Assembly (NCBI RefSeq): GCF_015680405.1
Contig: NZ_JADLJS010000027.1
Span: 1-64,000 of the forward strand
Length of the DNA stretch: 64,000 nucleotides
Source of the DNA: Pseudomonas pudica
GTDB lineage: Bacteria > Pseudomonadota > Gammaproteobacteria > Pseudomonadales > Pseudomonadaceae
Direction of reading: 5' to 3'
Under the pieces are notes generated by a model. It had not been told where the DNA came from, searched no databases, and saw only the letters and a list, made by a program, of their open reading frames with translations. Both the position numbers and the translations under genes were made by a program. Within the stretch, counting starts at the first letter, position 1; every line of letters starts with the position of its first letter. Positions 37,091-46,605 of this stretch are shown piece by piece.

Positions 37091-38356
37091 GTGATCAAGA
37101 TCTTTATCGGCGTGCTGTTCTGCCTGCTGTTCTTCAGCGACTTCGTCGTGTTGACGTTGGGGCTGGGCAGTGTGTTTGCCGGTTGGCGAGAAATTATCAG
37201 CCTGCTGATGATCATGTGGCTGCTGCTGCGGATGCTGGCCAGTGTCTCGGCACGTGGCATGGTCAGCCTCGAAGTCGCACGGTGGTTGCTCGTCGTGCTG
37301 TTCTTCGTCTTCCTGTATTTGCTGTTCGGCGACCTTAGCGCGTCGTCGGTGCGCATGTTCCGCGCACTGGCCGTGCCGGTGTTCGTCGGCATGGCGGTGG
37401 CTATCTGGTCCCAAGCGGTGCCTGCCGAAAAGAAGCTGCGCCATGTGTACTGGTCGGTGCTGGCAATGAGCGTACTCACCGGCGTGTATGCGTTGTACCA
37501 GTACCTGACCATCGCCTCGGCCGAGCAGTTCTGGTACTGGCCGCTGCTTACCGCCAAAGGCTATGAGTTGCAACCCTACAACTCGATGCGTGACGGGCTG
37601 CCGCGGGTTTCGGGCTTCTTTACCGGCACGCTGGAATTTTCTGCAGTTATCCTCAATACCGCCGCCATGACCCTGGCCGTGTTGCTCAGCGGGCGCAACT
37701 GGTCTTTGACCCGGCGCCTGCTGCTGAGTGTTGCCTTCCTGCTGCTGTGCGGGCTGATTGTGATCGGTTCGGTGCGTACGGCCATGATCGGCCTGGTTTG
37801 CATCTGCTCGATGCTGGTGGCAGCCCGGGTGCTGCGCACGGCCTGGCTGATCTCGCTGCTGGGCTACCTGCAGTTCGTGGGCCTGACCGTGGCGATTTTC
37901 GCCTACCTGTCGATGGGCTACACCGGGGACTTGTCGGCACTGGACCGCGAGCGGCAGTGGCTGCACATGTTTGAGGTGCTTGGCGCGCACCCTATGGGCT
38001 ATGGCTTTGGCGCGGTAGGCCCGGGCCAGTCGCACTGGTTCGATTCGTTCTGGCTCAATCTGCTGGCCACCTGCGGTCTGGTCGGCCTGCTGATCATGGC
38101 CGGGTTGATCCTTTGGTATCACAAGCTGGTGACGATCATCGTCCGGGACAGGCCTCGCGCCAGCTCCTGGAAAAACGGCCTGGGCAACTTCGTGATTGCC
38201 AGCTACCCGTTCTTCCTGAGCTCGTTCTTCTTCCAGTCCTATACGAACAGTGTTGTCCTCTATATTTTCGCGATCGTGGTGATGGTGATCATTGGTGAAA
38301 ACAGAAGAACAAAAGTTGAGCTTGGCAGTCCTGATCGTTCTGTATCGGAAAGCTAG
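37091..38356 (+). CDS. wzy: O-antigen polymerase Wzy
   Basis: 421 aa with about 10-12 membrane helices and a larger loop after about residue 150 (YLTIASAEQFWYWPLLTAKG). Wzy_C-like features include GSVRTAMIGL near 222 and the late PMGYGFGAVGPGQSHWFDSF near 298-317. Sequence conservation among Wzy proteins is low, so the call rests on topology and position. The frame allows GTG 37085 or 37091; the latter has GAGGGTGA just upstream. The 3-prime end overlaps the next gene by about 60 bases. Confidence 0.8.
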   Translation: MIKIFIGVLFCLLFFSDFVVLTLGLGSVFAGWREIISLLMIMWLLLRMLASVSARGMVSLEVARWLLVVLFFVFLYLLFGDLSASSVRMFRALAVPVFVGMAVAIWSQAVPAEKKLRHVYWSVLAMSVLTGVYALYQYLTIASAEQFWYWPLLTAKGYELQPYNSMRDGLPRVSGFFTGTLEFSAVILNTAAMTLAVLLSGRNWSLTRRLLLSVAFLLLCGLIVIGSVRTAMIGLVCICSMLVAARVLRTAWLISLLGYLQFVGLTVAIFAYLSMGYTGDLSALDRERQWLHMFEVLGAHPMGYGFGAVGPGQSHWFDSFWLNLLATCGLVGLLIMAGLILWYHKLVTIIVRDRPRASSWKNGLGNFVIASYPFFLSSFFFQSYTNSVVLYIFAIVVMVIIGENRRTKVELGSPDRSVSES

Positions 38357-39164
38357 CCAGGACTCGATTGCCCTGCAGTCGTTGCTCGCGCAGCAGGCGT
38401 TGCTGCGTGACGAGGGTATCGACCTGCAGCTGTACGTCTGGAACAACTCCCCCGGCGTGGCACAGCCGTGCCCGGGCGTACGCTGGTACGAGGCGGACAA
38501 CCAGCGGTTGTCGGTGGTCTACAACCAGGTGGCCGAACAGGCGTTTGCCGCCGGGGTCGACCTGTTCATGATCTCGGACGACGACACCAACTATTCGGAT
38601 GTAAGCCTTTCCCACTGCCTGGAGCAGATTCAGCAAGTGCTCAACACGCATGATGGTAATCAGGTTGGTGTATACCTGCCAATGATGGTCAGTAACAACC
38701 AATTGGTCAGCCCTGGAGCACGTTGGCAATTCAAGGGCCGTTTGACACCCTCCGTAACCCCCGGCGTAGTCCCTTCAAAGAACCTTGTAGGTATCAACAG
38801 CGGCTTGATCTTCACCAAAGCCTGCTACCAGCGCATGTCGCCGTTTTACGATGAGCGTCTACGCTTTTATGCCACCGACAGCAACTTTTTTATTCGCTAT
38901 GAAGAGGTATTTCCTAAAGCCTGCGTGCTAGATGTGATGATTGCACATGACCTGTCCGAGCACAGCGCCGATACTCCTGCGCGCGCTTTGTTTCGGTTTG
39001 AGGAGATGGTATTCGGCCTGCGTATCAGTTTCGAATCACACTCGTTGGCAATTCGTGGTTTGCTAAATGCCTATCTGCTGTATGCCGCTGTGCGTAAGGC
39101 CGTGGCTTACCGTCGCCTGTCTTTCTTGAAGGCATTGTTTGTCACTAGGGAGTTGGCGAAATGA
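38295..39164 (+). CDS. family 2 glycosyltransferase
   Basis: 289 aa GT-A enzyme. The start LAVLIVLYRKASQDSIALQS is a GT2 strand-helix, and the metal site reads MISDDDTNYS near 93-102. Later GINSGLIFTKACYQRMSPFYDE is like rhamnosyltransferases of the GT2 family. The GTG start lies inside wzy, 62 bases before its stop. The downstream gene overlaps as ATGA. It probably transfers rhamnose or another 6-deoxyhexose to the O-unit. Confidence 0.82.
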   Translation: MKTEEQKLSLAVLIVLYRKASQDSIALQSLLAQQALLRDEGIDLQLYVWNNSPGVAQPCPGVRWYEADNQRLSVVYNQVAEQAFAAGVDLFMISDDDTNYSDVSLSHCLEQIQQVLNTHDGNQVGVYLPMMVSNNQLVSPGARWQFKGRLTPSVTPGVVPSKNLVGINSGLIFTKACYQRMSPFYDERLRFYATDSNFFIRYEEVFPKACVLDVMIAHDLSEHSADTPARALFRFEEMVFGLRISFESHSLAIRGLLNAYLLYAAVRKAVAYRRLSFLKALFVTRELAK

Positions 39165-40279
39165 ACGACAAGCAAAGGAGCGGCGCCGGGAAGCAGTTTC
39201 ATTGTGCCCACCTACTGAATGATTACAGCGGCAGCCCACGTGTGTTGGGGCAGACCATCTCCGCTTTACGGGAACGGGGGCACGCATGCAGCGTGTATGT
39301 CGGGAGCAATGGACGAGGCGTATTGGATGAGCTGGATGTTCCCGCTTATAAATATGCGTACAGGCGTTTCGGCAGCCGCTGGCTAACTTTACTTGCATAT
39401 CTCTGGTCCCAGCTCGTTCTGTTTCTTGTCCTTTTCAGGCGCTTGCGGCCCGGTGCAATAGTTCTGGTCAACACAATGATGCCGTTTGGTGCAGCGCTGG
39501 CTGGAAGACTTCGAGGCGCGGCTGTGGTCTATCACCTGCACGAAACGTCGATCAAACCGGCCGTGCTCAAAAAATTTCTTCGGTGGGTAATCGGTTGCTG
39601 TGCCTGCAAAGTCCTATATGTTTCAAAATACCTGCAGCAAAATGATGCGATTGGGTGCGTGCCTGGGATCACGGTTTACAACGGTCTGGCTGAATCATTT
39701 CAGTGCCAGGCTGCTTCCACCGTTTATAAGCACCTCCATAACGGGCAGTTTAACGTCTTGATGTTGACCTCCTTGAAGGCTTACAAAGGCGTTAACGAAT
39801 TTGTGGGGTTGGCGTCGGCTATGATTGACCAACCTCAGGTAAAGTTCACTTTGGTTCTTAGCGCCAGCCGCGGTGAGGTGGGCGAATATTTCAAGAACAT
39901 GGCAGTACCCGAAAACCTAGATCTTCATCCTGCCACTTCGGATGTGGGACGTTTCTACTCAAGCGCCAGCTTGGTAATGAATCTGTCTCGCGTCGACAGC
40001 TGCGTCGAAACCTTTGGCCTGACCATTCTCGAGGCGATGGCTTTCGGCATCCCGACCATCGTGCCCCCGGTAGGCGGCCCGGTCGAACTGGTCAGCGATG
40101 GGGTAGAAGGCTACCAGATCGATTCGAGGAACCATGAACAACTGGTGCGTACCGTTACGCGCCTGTCGCAGGACCCACAGGTGTGCCAGGCATTGTCCGA
40201 GCGCGCACGCAGGAAAGCGAGTGAGTTTTCCACTGCCAACTTCCAGAAAAATATCGTGATGGTGTTTGATGACCTATAA
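39161..40279 (+). CDS. family 4 glycosyltransferase
   Basis: 372 aa GT-B enzyme. The C-terminal donor site has CVETFGLTILEAMAFGIPTI and GGPVELVSDGVEGY. A hydrophobic segment near 77-95 suggests membrane association. The 5-prime two-thirds are less GC-rich than the flanking genes (up to about 39.95 kb), consistent with patchwork acquisition. Translationally coupled to both neighbours. Acceptor and donor are unknown. Confidence 0.85.
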   Translation: MNDKQRSGAGKQFHCAHLLNDYSGSPRVLGQTISALRERGHACSVYVGSNGRGVLDELDVPAYKYAYRRFGSRWLTLLAYLWSQLVLFLVLFRRLRPGAIVLVNTMMPFGAALAGRLRGAAVVYHLHETSIKPAVLKKFLRWVIGCCACKVLYVSKYLQQNDAIGCVPGITVYNGLAESFQCQAASTVYKHLHNGQFNVLMLTSLKAYKGVNEFVGLASAMIDQPQVKFTLVLSASRGEVGEYFKNMAVPENLDLHPATSDVGRFYSSASLVMNLSRVDSCVETFGLTILEAMAFGIPTIVPPVGGPVELVSDGVEGYQIDSRNHEQLVRTVTRLSQDPQVCQALSERARRKASEFSTANFQKNIVMVFDDL

Positions 40280-41378
40280 GATTGCAGTGATTGGTACGGT
40301 AGGTTTGCCCGCTCAATACGGTGGTTGGGAAACACTGACCGAACAATTGGTGCGCAACCTGCCGGGTGACTGCGCACTCACCGTATATTGCAGTGCGCCC
40401 CATTACCCCCAGCGCCCGAAGTTTTTCGAACGTGCCCGCCTGGTCTACCTGAACCTCAAGGCCAATGGCGTGCAAAGCATTCCGTACGATGTGCTGAGCA
40501 TGCTGCACGCCTACCGCAAACATGACCTGATGCTGATTCTGGGTGTTTCCGGCTGCATTGCCCTGCCATTCATGCGCCTGCTGACCCGCAAGCCGATCGT
40601 TGTAAACATCGACGGCTATGAATGGAAGCGTGCCAAGTGGTCCAACTTCGCCCGCTGGTTCCTGAAGTTGTCCGAAGCGGTGGCCGTGCGTTTTGCCCAC
40701 GCGGTCATCACAGACAACAAGGTGTTGCAGGAATACGTGACCTCCGAATACAACAAACCCAGCGAACTGATTGCCTACGGTGGCGACCAGGCCCGGGCCG
40801 GTGAGCCAGGCGAGCAAGCCCGCCAGGCTTACTCTTTCCTGAATGCGTCCTATGCCTTTACGGTGTGCCGCATCGAGCCGGAGAACAACATTCATGTCAT
40901 TCTCGAAGCCTTCGCCGGCTCTGGCATGCCGCTGGCAATCATCGGCAACTGGAACCACAGCGAATACGGCGTGCAACTGCGCAAGCAATACGAAGGGGTG
41001 AGCAACATTCACCTGCTGGATCCGATCTACGACGTGGAGCAACTGAGCCCGCTGCGCAGCAATGCCACGGTGTACCTGCATGGCCACAGCGCCGGCGGCA
41101 CCAACCCGTCGCTTGTCGAAGCCATGTGGCTCGGCCTGCCGGTGGTGGCCTTCGATGTGTCGTTCAACCGCGCCACCACCGAAGATCAGGCGCTGTACTT
41201 TGCCGATAGCAGCTCGCTGCGCAACCACGCCCAAGCCCTATTTGCCGATGAGGACGCCCGTGCGCAGCTATCGGCGCGCCTGCATGAAATTGCCAACCGC
41301 CGATACCGATGGTCGGTGGTGGCAGAGCAGTACCGTAGCGTGTTCACCCGCCTGCTGGGCCGGGCGGGGAGAGGCTGA
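40269..41378 (+). CDS. DUF1972-type glycosyltransferase (rhamnosyltransferase-like)
   Basis: 369 aa. The start YKIAVIGTVGLPAQYGGWET with the GGxET motif is the DUF1972 N-terminal domain of bacterial GT4 enzymes. The donor half contains GHSAGGTNPSLVEAMWLGLP near 275-294. Homologues act in O-antigen or exopolysaccharide synthesis, often as rhamnosyl- or fucosyltransferases. ATG 40269 lies inside the previous gene (overlap 11 bases); the stop overlaps the next ATG (TGATG). Confidence 0.88.
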   Translation: MTYKIAVIGTVGLPAQYGGWETLTEQLVRNLPGDCALTVYCSAPHYPQRPKFFERARLVYLNLKANGVQSIPYDVLSMLHAYRKHDLMLILGVSGCIALPFMRLLTRKPIVVNIDGYEWKRAKWSNFARWFLKLSEAVAVRFAHAVITDNKVLQEYVTSEYNKPSELIAYGGDQARAGEPGEQARQAYSFLNASYAFTVCRIEPENNIHVILEAFAGSGMPLAIIGNWNHSEYGVQLRKQYEGVSNIHLLDPIYDVEQLSPLRSNATVYLHGHSAGGTNPSLVEAMWLGLPVVAFDVSFNRATTEDQALYFADSSSLRNHAQALFADEDARAQLSARLHEIANRRYRWSVVAEQYRSVFTRLLGRAGRG

Positions 41379-42367
41379 TGGCCGAGCAAGGTAACGGGCA
41401 ACGGCCAGGTATCCTGGCCACTGGCGGTAGCGGTTTTGTCGGCAAGGTGTTGCTGCAGCGGCTTGCTGCAGACACTCGCTGGGCGCCGCGCGCGCTGGTA
41501 CGGCAGGCGCCCGGCCAGCGGCTGGCGGGCGTCGACTACCGGCCATTCAGCGAACTGGCAGCGGTGGATGTTGCGTCCGGGCATTTCGAGCAGGTCGACA
41601 CCATAATCCACCTGGCCTCCCGTGTGCACGTAATGCAGGAAACCGCCGCCGATCCGCTGGCCGAGTTCCGCCGGGTAAACGTGGAGGGTACCCTGAGCCT
41701 GGCCCGAGCCGCCGCCCAGGCCGGTGTGCGGCGCTTCATTTTTGTAAGTTCGGTGAAGGTGAACGGCGAAACTACCAACGGCCGCCAGCCGTTCACCGCC
41801 GACGAACCCCCCGCGCCGTCGGATCCGTACGGCATCTCCAAGCGCGAAGCCGAAGACGGCCTGCGCCAACTGGCGGCTGAAACCGGGCTGGAGGTGGTGA
41901 TCGTGCGCCCGGTGCTGGTGTATGGTCCAGGCGTGAAAGCCAACTTCCGCAGCATGATGAACTGGCTGAGCAAAGGCGTTCCGCTGCCGTTTGGCGCCAT
42001 CCACAACAAACGCAGCCTGGTGGCGCTGGACAACCTGGTGGACCTGCTGGTGACGTGCATCGACCACCCGGCCGCCGCCAACCAGACTTTTCTGGCCAGC
42101 GACGGCCACGATCTGTCCACCACCGAACTGCTGCAACTGCTGGGCAAGGCGCTGGGCAAGCCAGCCAGGTTGTTGCCCGTGCCCGCCGCCTGGTTGAAAG
42201 GCGCGGCCACCTTGGCCGGCAAGGCCGGGCTGGCCCAGCGCCTGTGCGGCTCGCTGCAGGTAGACATTGGCAAAACACGTGAATTGCTGGGCTGGCAGCC
42301 CCCGCTGGATGTCGACCAGGCACTGCGGGCCACGGCACTAAACTTTCTGAAAGAGCAAGACAAATGA
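41378..42367 (+). CDS. wbpV: NAD-dependent epimerase/dehydratase, WbpV-like
   Basis: 329 aa extended SDR. The Rossmann motif is ATGGSGFVGKVLLQRL near 14-29, catalytic Ser-Tyr-Lys in FVSSVKVNGE and DPYGISKREAE. It belongs with the 4-epimerase/4-reductase group next to wbpL and wbpM. In P. aeruginosa O6, WbpV reduces the WbpM product UDP-4-keto-6-deoxy-GlcNAc to UDP-D-QuiNAc. The three genes have the same order here, so the same step is inferred; a UDP-FucNAc-type product is an alternative. It overlaps wbpL as ATGA. Confidence 0.78.
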   Translation: MAEQGNGQRPGILATGGSGFVGKVLLQRLAADTRWAPRALVRQAPGQRLAGVDYRPFSELAAVDVASGHFEQVDTIIHLASRVHVMQETAADPLAEFRRVNVEGTLSLARAAAQAGVRRFIFVSSVKVNGETTNGRQPFTADEPPAPSDPYGISKREAEDGLRQLAAETGLEVVIVRPVLVYGPGVKANFRSMMNWLSKGVPLPFGAIHNKRSLVALDNLVDLLVTCIDHPAAANQTFLASDGHDLSTTELLQLLGKALGKPARLLPVPAAWLKGAATLAGKAGLAQRLCGSLQVDIGKTRELLGWQPPLDVDQALRATALNFLKEQDK

Positions 42368-43377
42368 TGGCATGGTGGCTTATCCCCCTGGTCGCAGGGG
42401 CATCCCTGCTTTTGACCGCATTGCTGCGGCGCTACGCCCTGAACAAGCAGATCATCGACGTGCCCAACGCGCGCAGTTCGCACACCGTGCCCACCCCACG
42501 GGGTGGCGGTGTGGCTATTGTGCTGAGCTTTCTTGGCTGCCTGCCGCTACTGGGCCTGGCGGGCGCAGTGCCGCTGCCGGCACTGGTTGCCATCGGCGGG
42601 GCAGGGGCACTGATCGCGGTAATCGGCTTCATGGACGACCACGGCCACATCGCTGCCCGCTGGCGCCTGCTTGGCCACTTCGCCGCGGCCGCCTGGATGC
42701 TGTACTGGCTGGGTGGCCTGGCGCCGCTGCAAACGTTCGGCTTTACCCTGGACCTGCAGTGGTTCGGCTACATCCTGGCCGCGTTCTACAGCGTGTGGAT
42801 GCTCAACCTGTATAACTTCATGGATGGTATCGACGGCATCGCCAGCGTCGAAGCGGTGACCGCCTGCCTGGGCATGGTGCTGCTCTCGGCCCTGGCCGGT
42901 ATGCCACAGTTGATGGCGCTGCCACTGTTGCTGGCCGCGGCTACGCTGGGCTTCCTGTTCTGGAACTTCCCGCCGGCCAGGATCTTCATGGGTGACGCCG
43001 GCAGTGGCTTCCTTGGTATCGTGCTGGCAGGCTTGTCGCTGCAGGCGGCCTGGGCCGCGCCGCAGCTTTTCTGGTGCTGGCTGATCCTGTTGGGCGTGTT
43101 CGTGGTCGACGCTACCTTCACCCTGATCCGCCGCCTGCTGCGCGGCGACAAGGTCTACGAAGCGCATCGCAGCCATGCCTACCAGTTCGCCTCGCGTCAC
43201 TACGGCAAGCACTTGCCGGTGACGCTGGCAGTGGCCGGGCTCAACCTGTTCTGGCTCCTGCCGGTGGCCCTGTGTGTGCTGTTGCTGGGCCTGGACGGCG
43301 TGTTGGGCGTGATCATCGCCTACCTGCCATTGGCGTTTCTGGCCGTGCGCTGGCGCGCCGGTGAACTCGAACACTAG
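42364..43377 (+). CDS. wbpL: undecaprenyl-phosphate glycosyl-1-phosphate transferase WbpL
   Basis: 337 aa MraY/WecA-family membrane enzyme with about 11 helices. Signature parts are RSSHTVPTPRGGGVAIVLSF near 37-56, IGFMDDHGH with the DD pair near 86-94, NLYNFMDGIDGIASVEA near 148-164, GDAGSGFLG near 210-218, and the HAYQ-like EAHRSHAYQFASR near 260-272. It starts the O-unit by transferring an N-acetyl-6-deoxyhexosamine phosphate to undecaprenyl phosphate. The symbol follows its place before wbpM. Confidence 0.92.
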   Translation: MMAWWLIPLVAGASLLLTALLRRYALNKQIIDVPNARSSHTVPTPRGGGVAIVLSFLGCLPLLGLAGAVPLPALVAIGGAGALIAVIGFMDDHGHIAARWRLLGHFAAAAWMLYWLGGLAPLQTFGFTLDLQWFGYILAAFYSVWMLNLYNFMDGIDGIASVEAVTACLGMVLLSALAGMPQLMALPLLLAAATLGFLFWNFPPARIFMGDAGSGFLGIVLAGLSLQAAWAAPQLFWCWLILLGVFVVDATFTLIRRLLRGDKVYEAHRSHAYQFASRHYGKHLPVTLAVAGLNLFWLLPVALCVLLLGLDGVLGVIIAYLPLAFLAVRWRAGELEH

Positions 43378-43435
43378 CTAGAGTGATAGAAAGAAGACGC
43401 TAGACATGTCACTTTGCAACACTCTCAGAGGTTCT

Positions 43436-45433
43436 ATGGATAAGCTGCGCTCAAGACTGCTTGGACTACCTCGACGCCACAAACGGCTGATCCAGGTAGC
43501 GACCGATGTAATACTGGTCTGGTTCGCGCTGTGGCTGGCGTTTGTCGTGCGCCTGGGCATCGATGACCTGGCCAACCCTGTCCGTGATCACACCTGGCTG
43601 TTCATAACGGCGCCGATCATCTCGATCCCGTTGTTCATCCGCTTTGGTCTTTACCGGGCGGTGATGCGCTATTTCGGCAATGACGCACTGATCGCCATCA
43701 TCAAGGCGGTGACCCTGTCGGCGCTGATCCTCGGTTTCATCATCTACTGGGCCAGCAACCACCAGAACGTGGTACCGCGCTCGATCACCTTCAACTACTG
43801 GTGGCTGAGCCTGATCATGGTCGGCGGCCTGCGCCTGGCCATGCGCCAGTACTTCCTCGGCGACTGGTTTGCCACAGCCGTACAGCACGTGCCCTTCGCC
43901 AACCGCGACGACGGCCTGCCACGGGTGGCCGTCTACGGCGCCGGCTCGGCCGGTAACCAGCTGGTGGCGGCGCTGCGCATGGGCAAGGCCATGCGCCCGG
44001 TCGCGTTCATCGACGACGATGTCAGCATCACCGACCGTGTGATCGCCGGCCTTCAGGTGTACCAGCCGGAACAGCTGCAACGCATGATCGACGATACCGG
44101 CGCCGAAGAAATCCTGCTGGCGCTGCCCTCGGTCAGCCGCAGCCGTCGTCGCGAAATCCTCAACCTGCTGGAAGGTTACCCACTGCACGTGCGCAGTGTG
44201 CCCGGCTTCATGGACCTGGCCAGCGGCCGGGTCAAGGTGGACGACATCCAGGAGGTGGACATTGCCGACCTGCTTGGCCGCGACGCGGTGCCTGCCCAAG
44301 GCGACCTGCTACAGCACTGCATCATCGACCAGACGGTCATGGTGACCGGGGCCGGCGGCTCGATCGGCTCCGAGCTGTGCCGCCAGATCCTCGGGCAGAC
44401 ACCGCGCACCCTGCTGTTGTTCGATCACAGCGAATTCAACCTGTACACCATTGCCGGCGAATTGGAGCAGCGCATCATTCGCGAAGGCCTGGCCGTGCAG
44501 CTGATCCCCATCCTCGGCTCGGTCCGCGACCAGGCCAAGATGCTCGATGTGATGCGCGCCTGGCAAGTGGACACCGTGTACCACGCCGCGGCCTACAAGC
44601 ACGTACCGATCGTCGAGCACAACATTGCCGAAGGCCTGTCGAACAACGTGTTCGGCACCCTGTACACCGCTCAGGCCGCGCTGCAGGCCGGCGTTGCCAA
44701 CTTTGTGCTGATTTCCACCGACAAGGCCGTGCGCCCCACCAACGTGATGGGCAGTACCAAGCGCCTGGCCGAAATGGTGCTGCAGGCCCTTAGCCGCGAG
44801 CTGGCGCCGGTACTGATGGGCGACACCGGCAACGTCTCGCAGGTGAACAAGACCCGCTTCACCATGGTGCGCTTCGGCAACGTGCTGGGTTCGTCGGGCT
44901 CGGTCATTCCGCTGTTCCACAAGCAGATCAAGGCGGGTGGGCCGTTGACCGTGACCCACCCGAAAATCACCCGCTACTTCATGACCATCCCCGAGGCCGC
45001 GCAACTGGTGATCCAGGCCGGTTCCATGGGGCAAGGCGGTGACGTGTTCGTGCTGGACATGGGCGAACCAGTGAAGATCGTGGAGCTGGCGGAAAAGATG
45101 ATTCACCTGTCCGGCTTCAGCATCCGCTCCGAGCGCAACCCGCTGGGTGACATTGCCATCAACTTCACCGGCCTGCGCCCGGGCGAGAAGTTGTACGAAG
45201 AGCTGCTGATCGGCGACAACGTGATTGCCACCCGCCACCCCATGATCATGAGCGCAAACGAGGACTACCTGCCCTGGGATGTGCTGAAGCAGCGCCTTGA
45301 CGCCCTGCGCGTGGCGACTGCGGAAGATGACTTTGCCACCGTGCGACAGCTGCTGCGTGACACCGTAAGCGGCTACGTGCCTGGCGGCGACATTGTGGAT
45401 TGGTTGTACCAGCGCCGACGCATGGAGCCCTGA
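43436..45433 (+). CDS. wbpM: UDP-GlcNAc 4,6-dehydratase WbpM
   Basis: 665 aa. The N-terminal about 150 residues have four membrane helices, followed by a CoA-binding-like Rossmann domain (VAVYGAGSAGNQLVAAL near 163) and the C-terminal catalytic SDR from about 300 with VTGAGGSIGSELCRQIL. The catalytic position is SDK/MGSTKRLAE, with Met for Tyr as in WbpM/FlaA1. ATG 43436 (AGAGG upstream) gives the same length as P. aeruginosa WbpM; ATG 43406 would add ten residues. WbpM usually closes the O-antigen locus; here rmlBDA follow it. Confidence 0.95.
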   Translation: MDKLRSRLLGLPRRHKRLIQVATDVILVWFALWLAFVVRLGIDDLANPVRDHTWLFITAPIISIPLFIRFGLYRAVMRYFGNDALIAIIKAVTLSALILGFIIYWASNHQNVVPRSITFNYWWLSLIMVGGLRLAMRQYFLGDWFATAVQHVPFANRDDGLPRVAVYGAGSAGNQLVAALRMGKAMRPVAFIDDDVSITDRVIAGLQVYQPEQLQRMIDDTGAEEILLALPSVSRSRRREILNLLEGYPLHVRSVPGFMDLASGRVKVDDIQEVDIADLLGRDAVPAQGDLLQHCIIDQTVMVTGAGGSIGSELCRQILGQTPRTLLLFDHSEFNLYTIAGELEQRIIREGLAVQLIPILGSVRDQAKMLDVMRAWQVDTVYHAAAYKHVPIVEHNIAEGLSNNVFGTLYTAQAALQAGVANFVLISTDKAVRPTNVMGSTKRLAEMVLQALSRELAPVLMGDTGNVSQVNKTRFTMVRFGNVLGSSGSVIPLFHKQIKAGGPLTVTHPKITRYFMTIPEAAQLVIQAGSMGQGGDVFVLDMGEPVKIVELAEKMIHLSGFSIRSERNPLGDIAINFTGLRPGEKLYEELLIGDNVIATRHPMIMSANEDYLPWDVLKQRLDALRVATAEDDFATVRQLLRDTVSGYVPGGDIVDWLYQRRRMEP

Positions 45434-45534
45434 ACGCTGTACTTACAAAATGAACGGCGGTGCCGATACAGGAACGCCTACATGAACTTCAAACGCTGTG
45501 AAGTTTGAACGCGGGAATTGGGAAGAACTGAACG

Positions 45535-46605
45535 ATGACTATTCTGGTAACTGGTGGTGCGGGCTTCATTGGCGCGAACTTCGTGCTGGACTGGCTGGCC
45601 GGCAATGATGAGCCCGTGGTCAACCTCGACAAACTCACCTATGCAGGCAACCTGCAGACACTGAGCAGCCTGCAGGGTGACGCGCGGCATATTTTCGTGC
45701 ATGGCGACATTGGTGATTCCGCGCTGGTGGACCAACTGCTGAAAACCCACCAGCCACGCGCCATCGTCAACTTTGCCGCCGAGTCCCACGTCGACCGTTC
45801 GATCCACGGCCCGGAAGACTTCATCGAAACCAACATCGTCGGCACCTTCCGCCTGCTGGAAGCAGTACGCGCCTACTGGGGCGGCCTGGATGAACAGGCG
45901 CGCCAGGCGTTCCGTTTCCTGCATGTGTCCACCGATGAAGTTTACGGTTCGCTGGCCGCCGACGAACCTGCCTTCACCGAAACGCACCAGTACCAGCCCA
46001 ACAGCCCGTACTCGGCCAGCAAGGCCGCCAGCGACCACCTGGTGCGCTCGTACCACCACACCTACGGCCTGCCGGTGCTAACCACCAATTGCTCGAACAA
46101 CTACGGCCCTTATCACTTCCCGGAAAAGCTCATCCCGCTGATGATCGTCAACGCCCTGGCCGGCAAACCGCTGCCGGTATACGGCGACGGCCAGCAGATT
46201 CGCGACTGGCTGTACGTCAAGGACCACTGCAGCGCCATCCGCCGCGTGCTGGAAGCTGGCAAGACCGGCGAGGTGTACAACGTGGGCGGCTGGAACGAAA
46301 AGCCCAACCTGGAGATCGTCAACCGCGTGTGCGCTCTGCTGGACGAACTGCGCCCCCGCGCCGACGGCAAGCCCTACGCCGAGCAGATCACTTACGTGAC
46401 CGACCGCCCAGGCCATGACCGTCGATATGCCATCGACGCCCGCAAGCTTGAGCGCGAACTGGGTTGGAAGCCTGCCGAAACCTTCGAAACCGGTATTCGC
46501 AAGACCGTGGCCTGGTACCTCGACAACCAGGAGTGGGTGCAGAACGTACAGTCTGGAAGCTACCGCGACTGGGTAGAGAAGAACTACGCAGGGCGCTCGG
46601 CATGA
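45535..46605 (+). CDS. rmlB: dTDP-glucose 4,6-dehydratase
   Basis: 356 aa extended SDR. It makes dTDP-4-keto-6-deoxy-D-glucose, the common precursor for dTDP-L-rhamnose and dTDP-3-amino sugars. TGGAGFIGANFVLDWL is at the start, VSTDEVYGSL at about 132, YSASKAASDHL at about 160, and the substrate-loop NCSNNYGPYHFPEKLIPL at about 187-204. Normal length. The leader (45434-45534) contains a small inverted repeat TTCAAAC/GTTTGAA. It is coupled to rmlD (ATGA). Confidence 0.96.
   Translation: MTILVTGGAGFIGANFVLDWLAGNDEPVVNLDKLTYAGNLQTLSSLQGDARHIFVHGDIGDSALVDQLLKTHQPRAIVNFAAESHVDRSIHGPEDFIETNIVGTFRLLEAVRAYWGGLDEQARQAFRFLHVSTDEVYGSLAADEPAFTETHQYQPNSPYSASKAASDHLVRSYHHTYGLPVLTTNCSNNYGPYHFPEKLIPLMIVNALAGKPLPVYGDGQQIRDWLYVKDHCSAIRRVLEAGKTGEVYNVGGWNEKPNLEIVNRVCALLDELRPRADGKPYAEQITYVTDRPGHDRRYAIDARKLERELGWKPAETFETGIRKTVAWYLDNQEWVQNVQSGSYRDWVEKNYAGRSA

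Noticed and set aside
43406..43435. Upstream ATG for wbpM adding ten residues
   Set aside because: ATG 43436 has AGAGG at good distance and gives the 665 aa length known for WbpM.
45480..45515. Inverted repeat before rmlB considered as a terminator or attenuator
   Set aside because: Only 7 bp of weak TTCAAAC/GTTTGAA pairing and no T-run.
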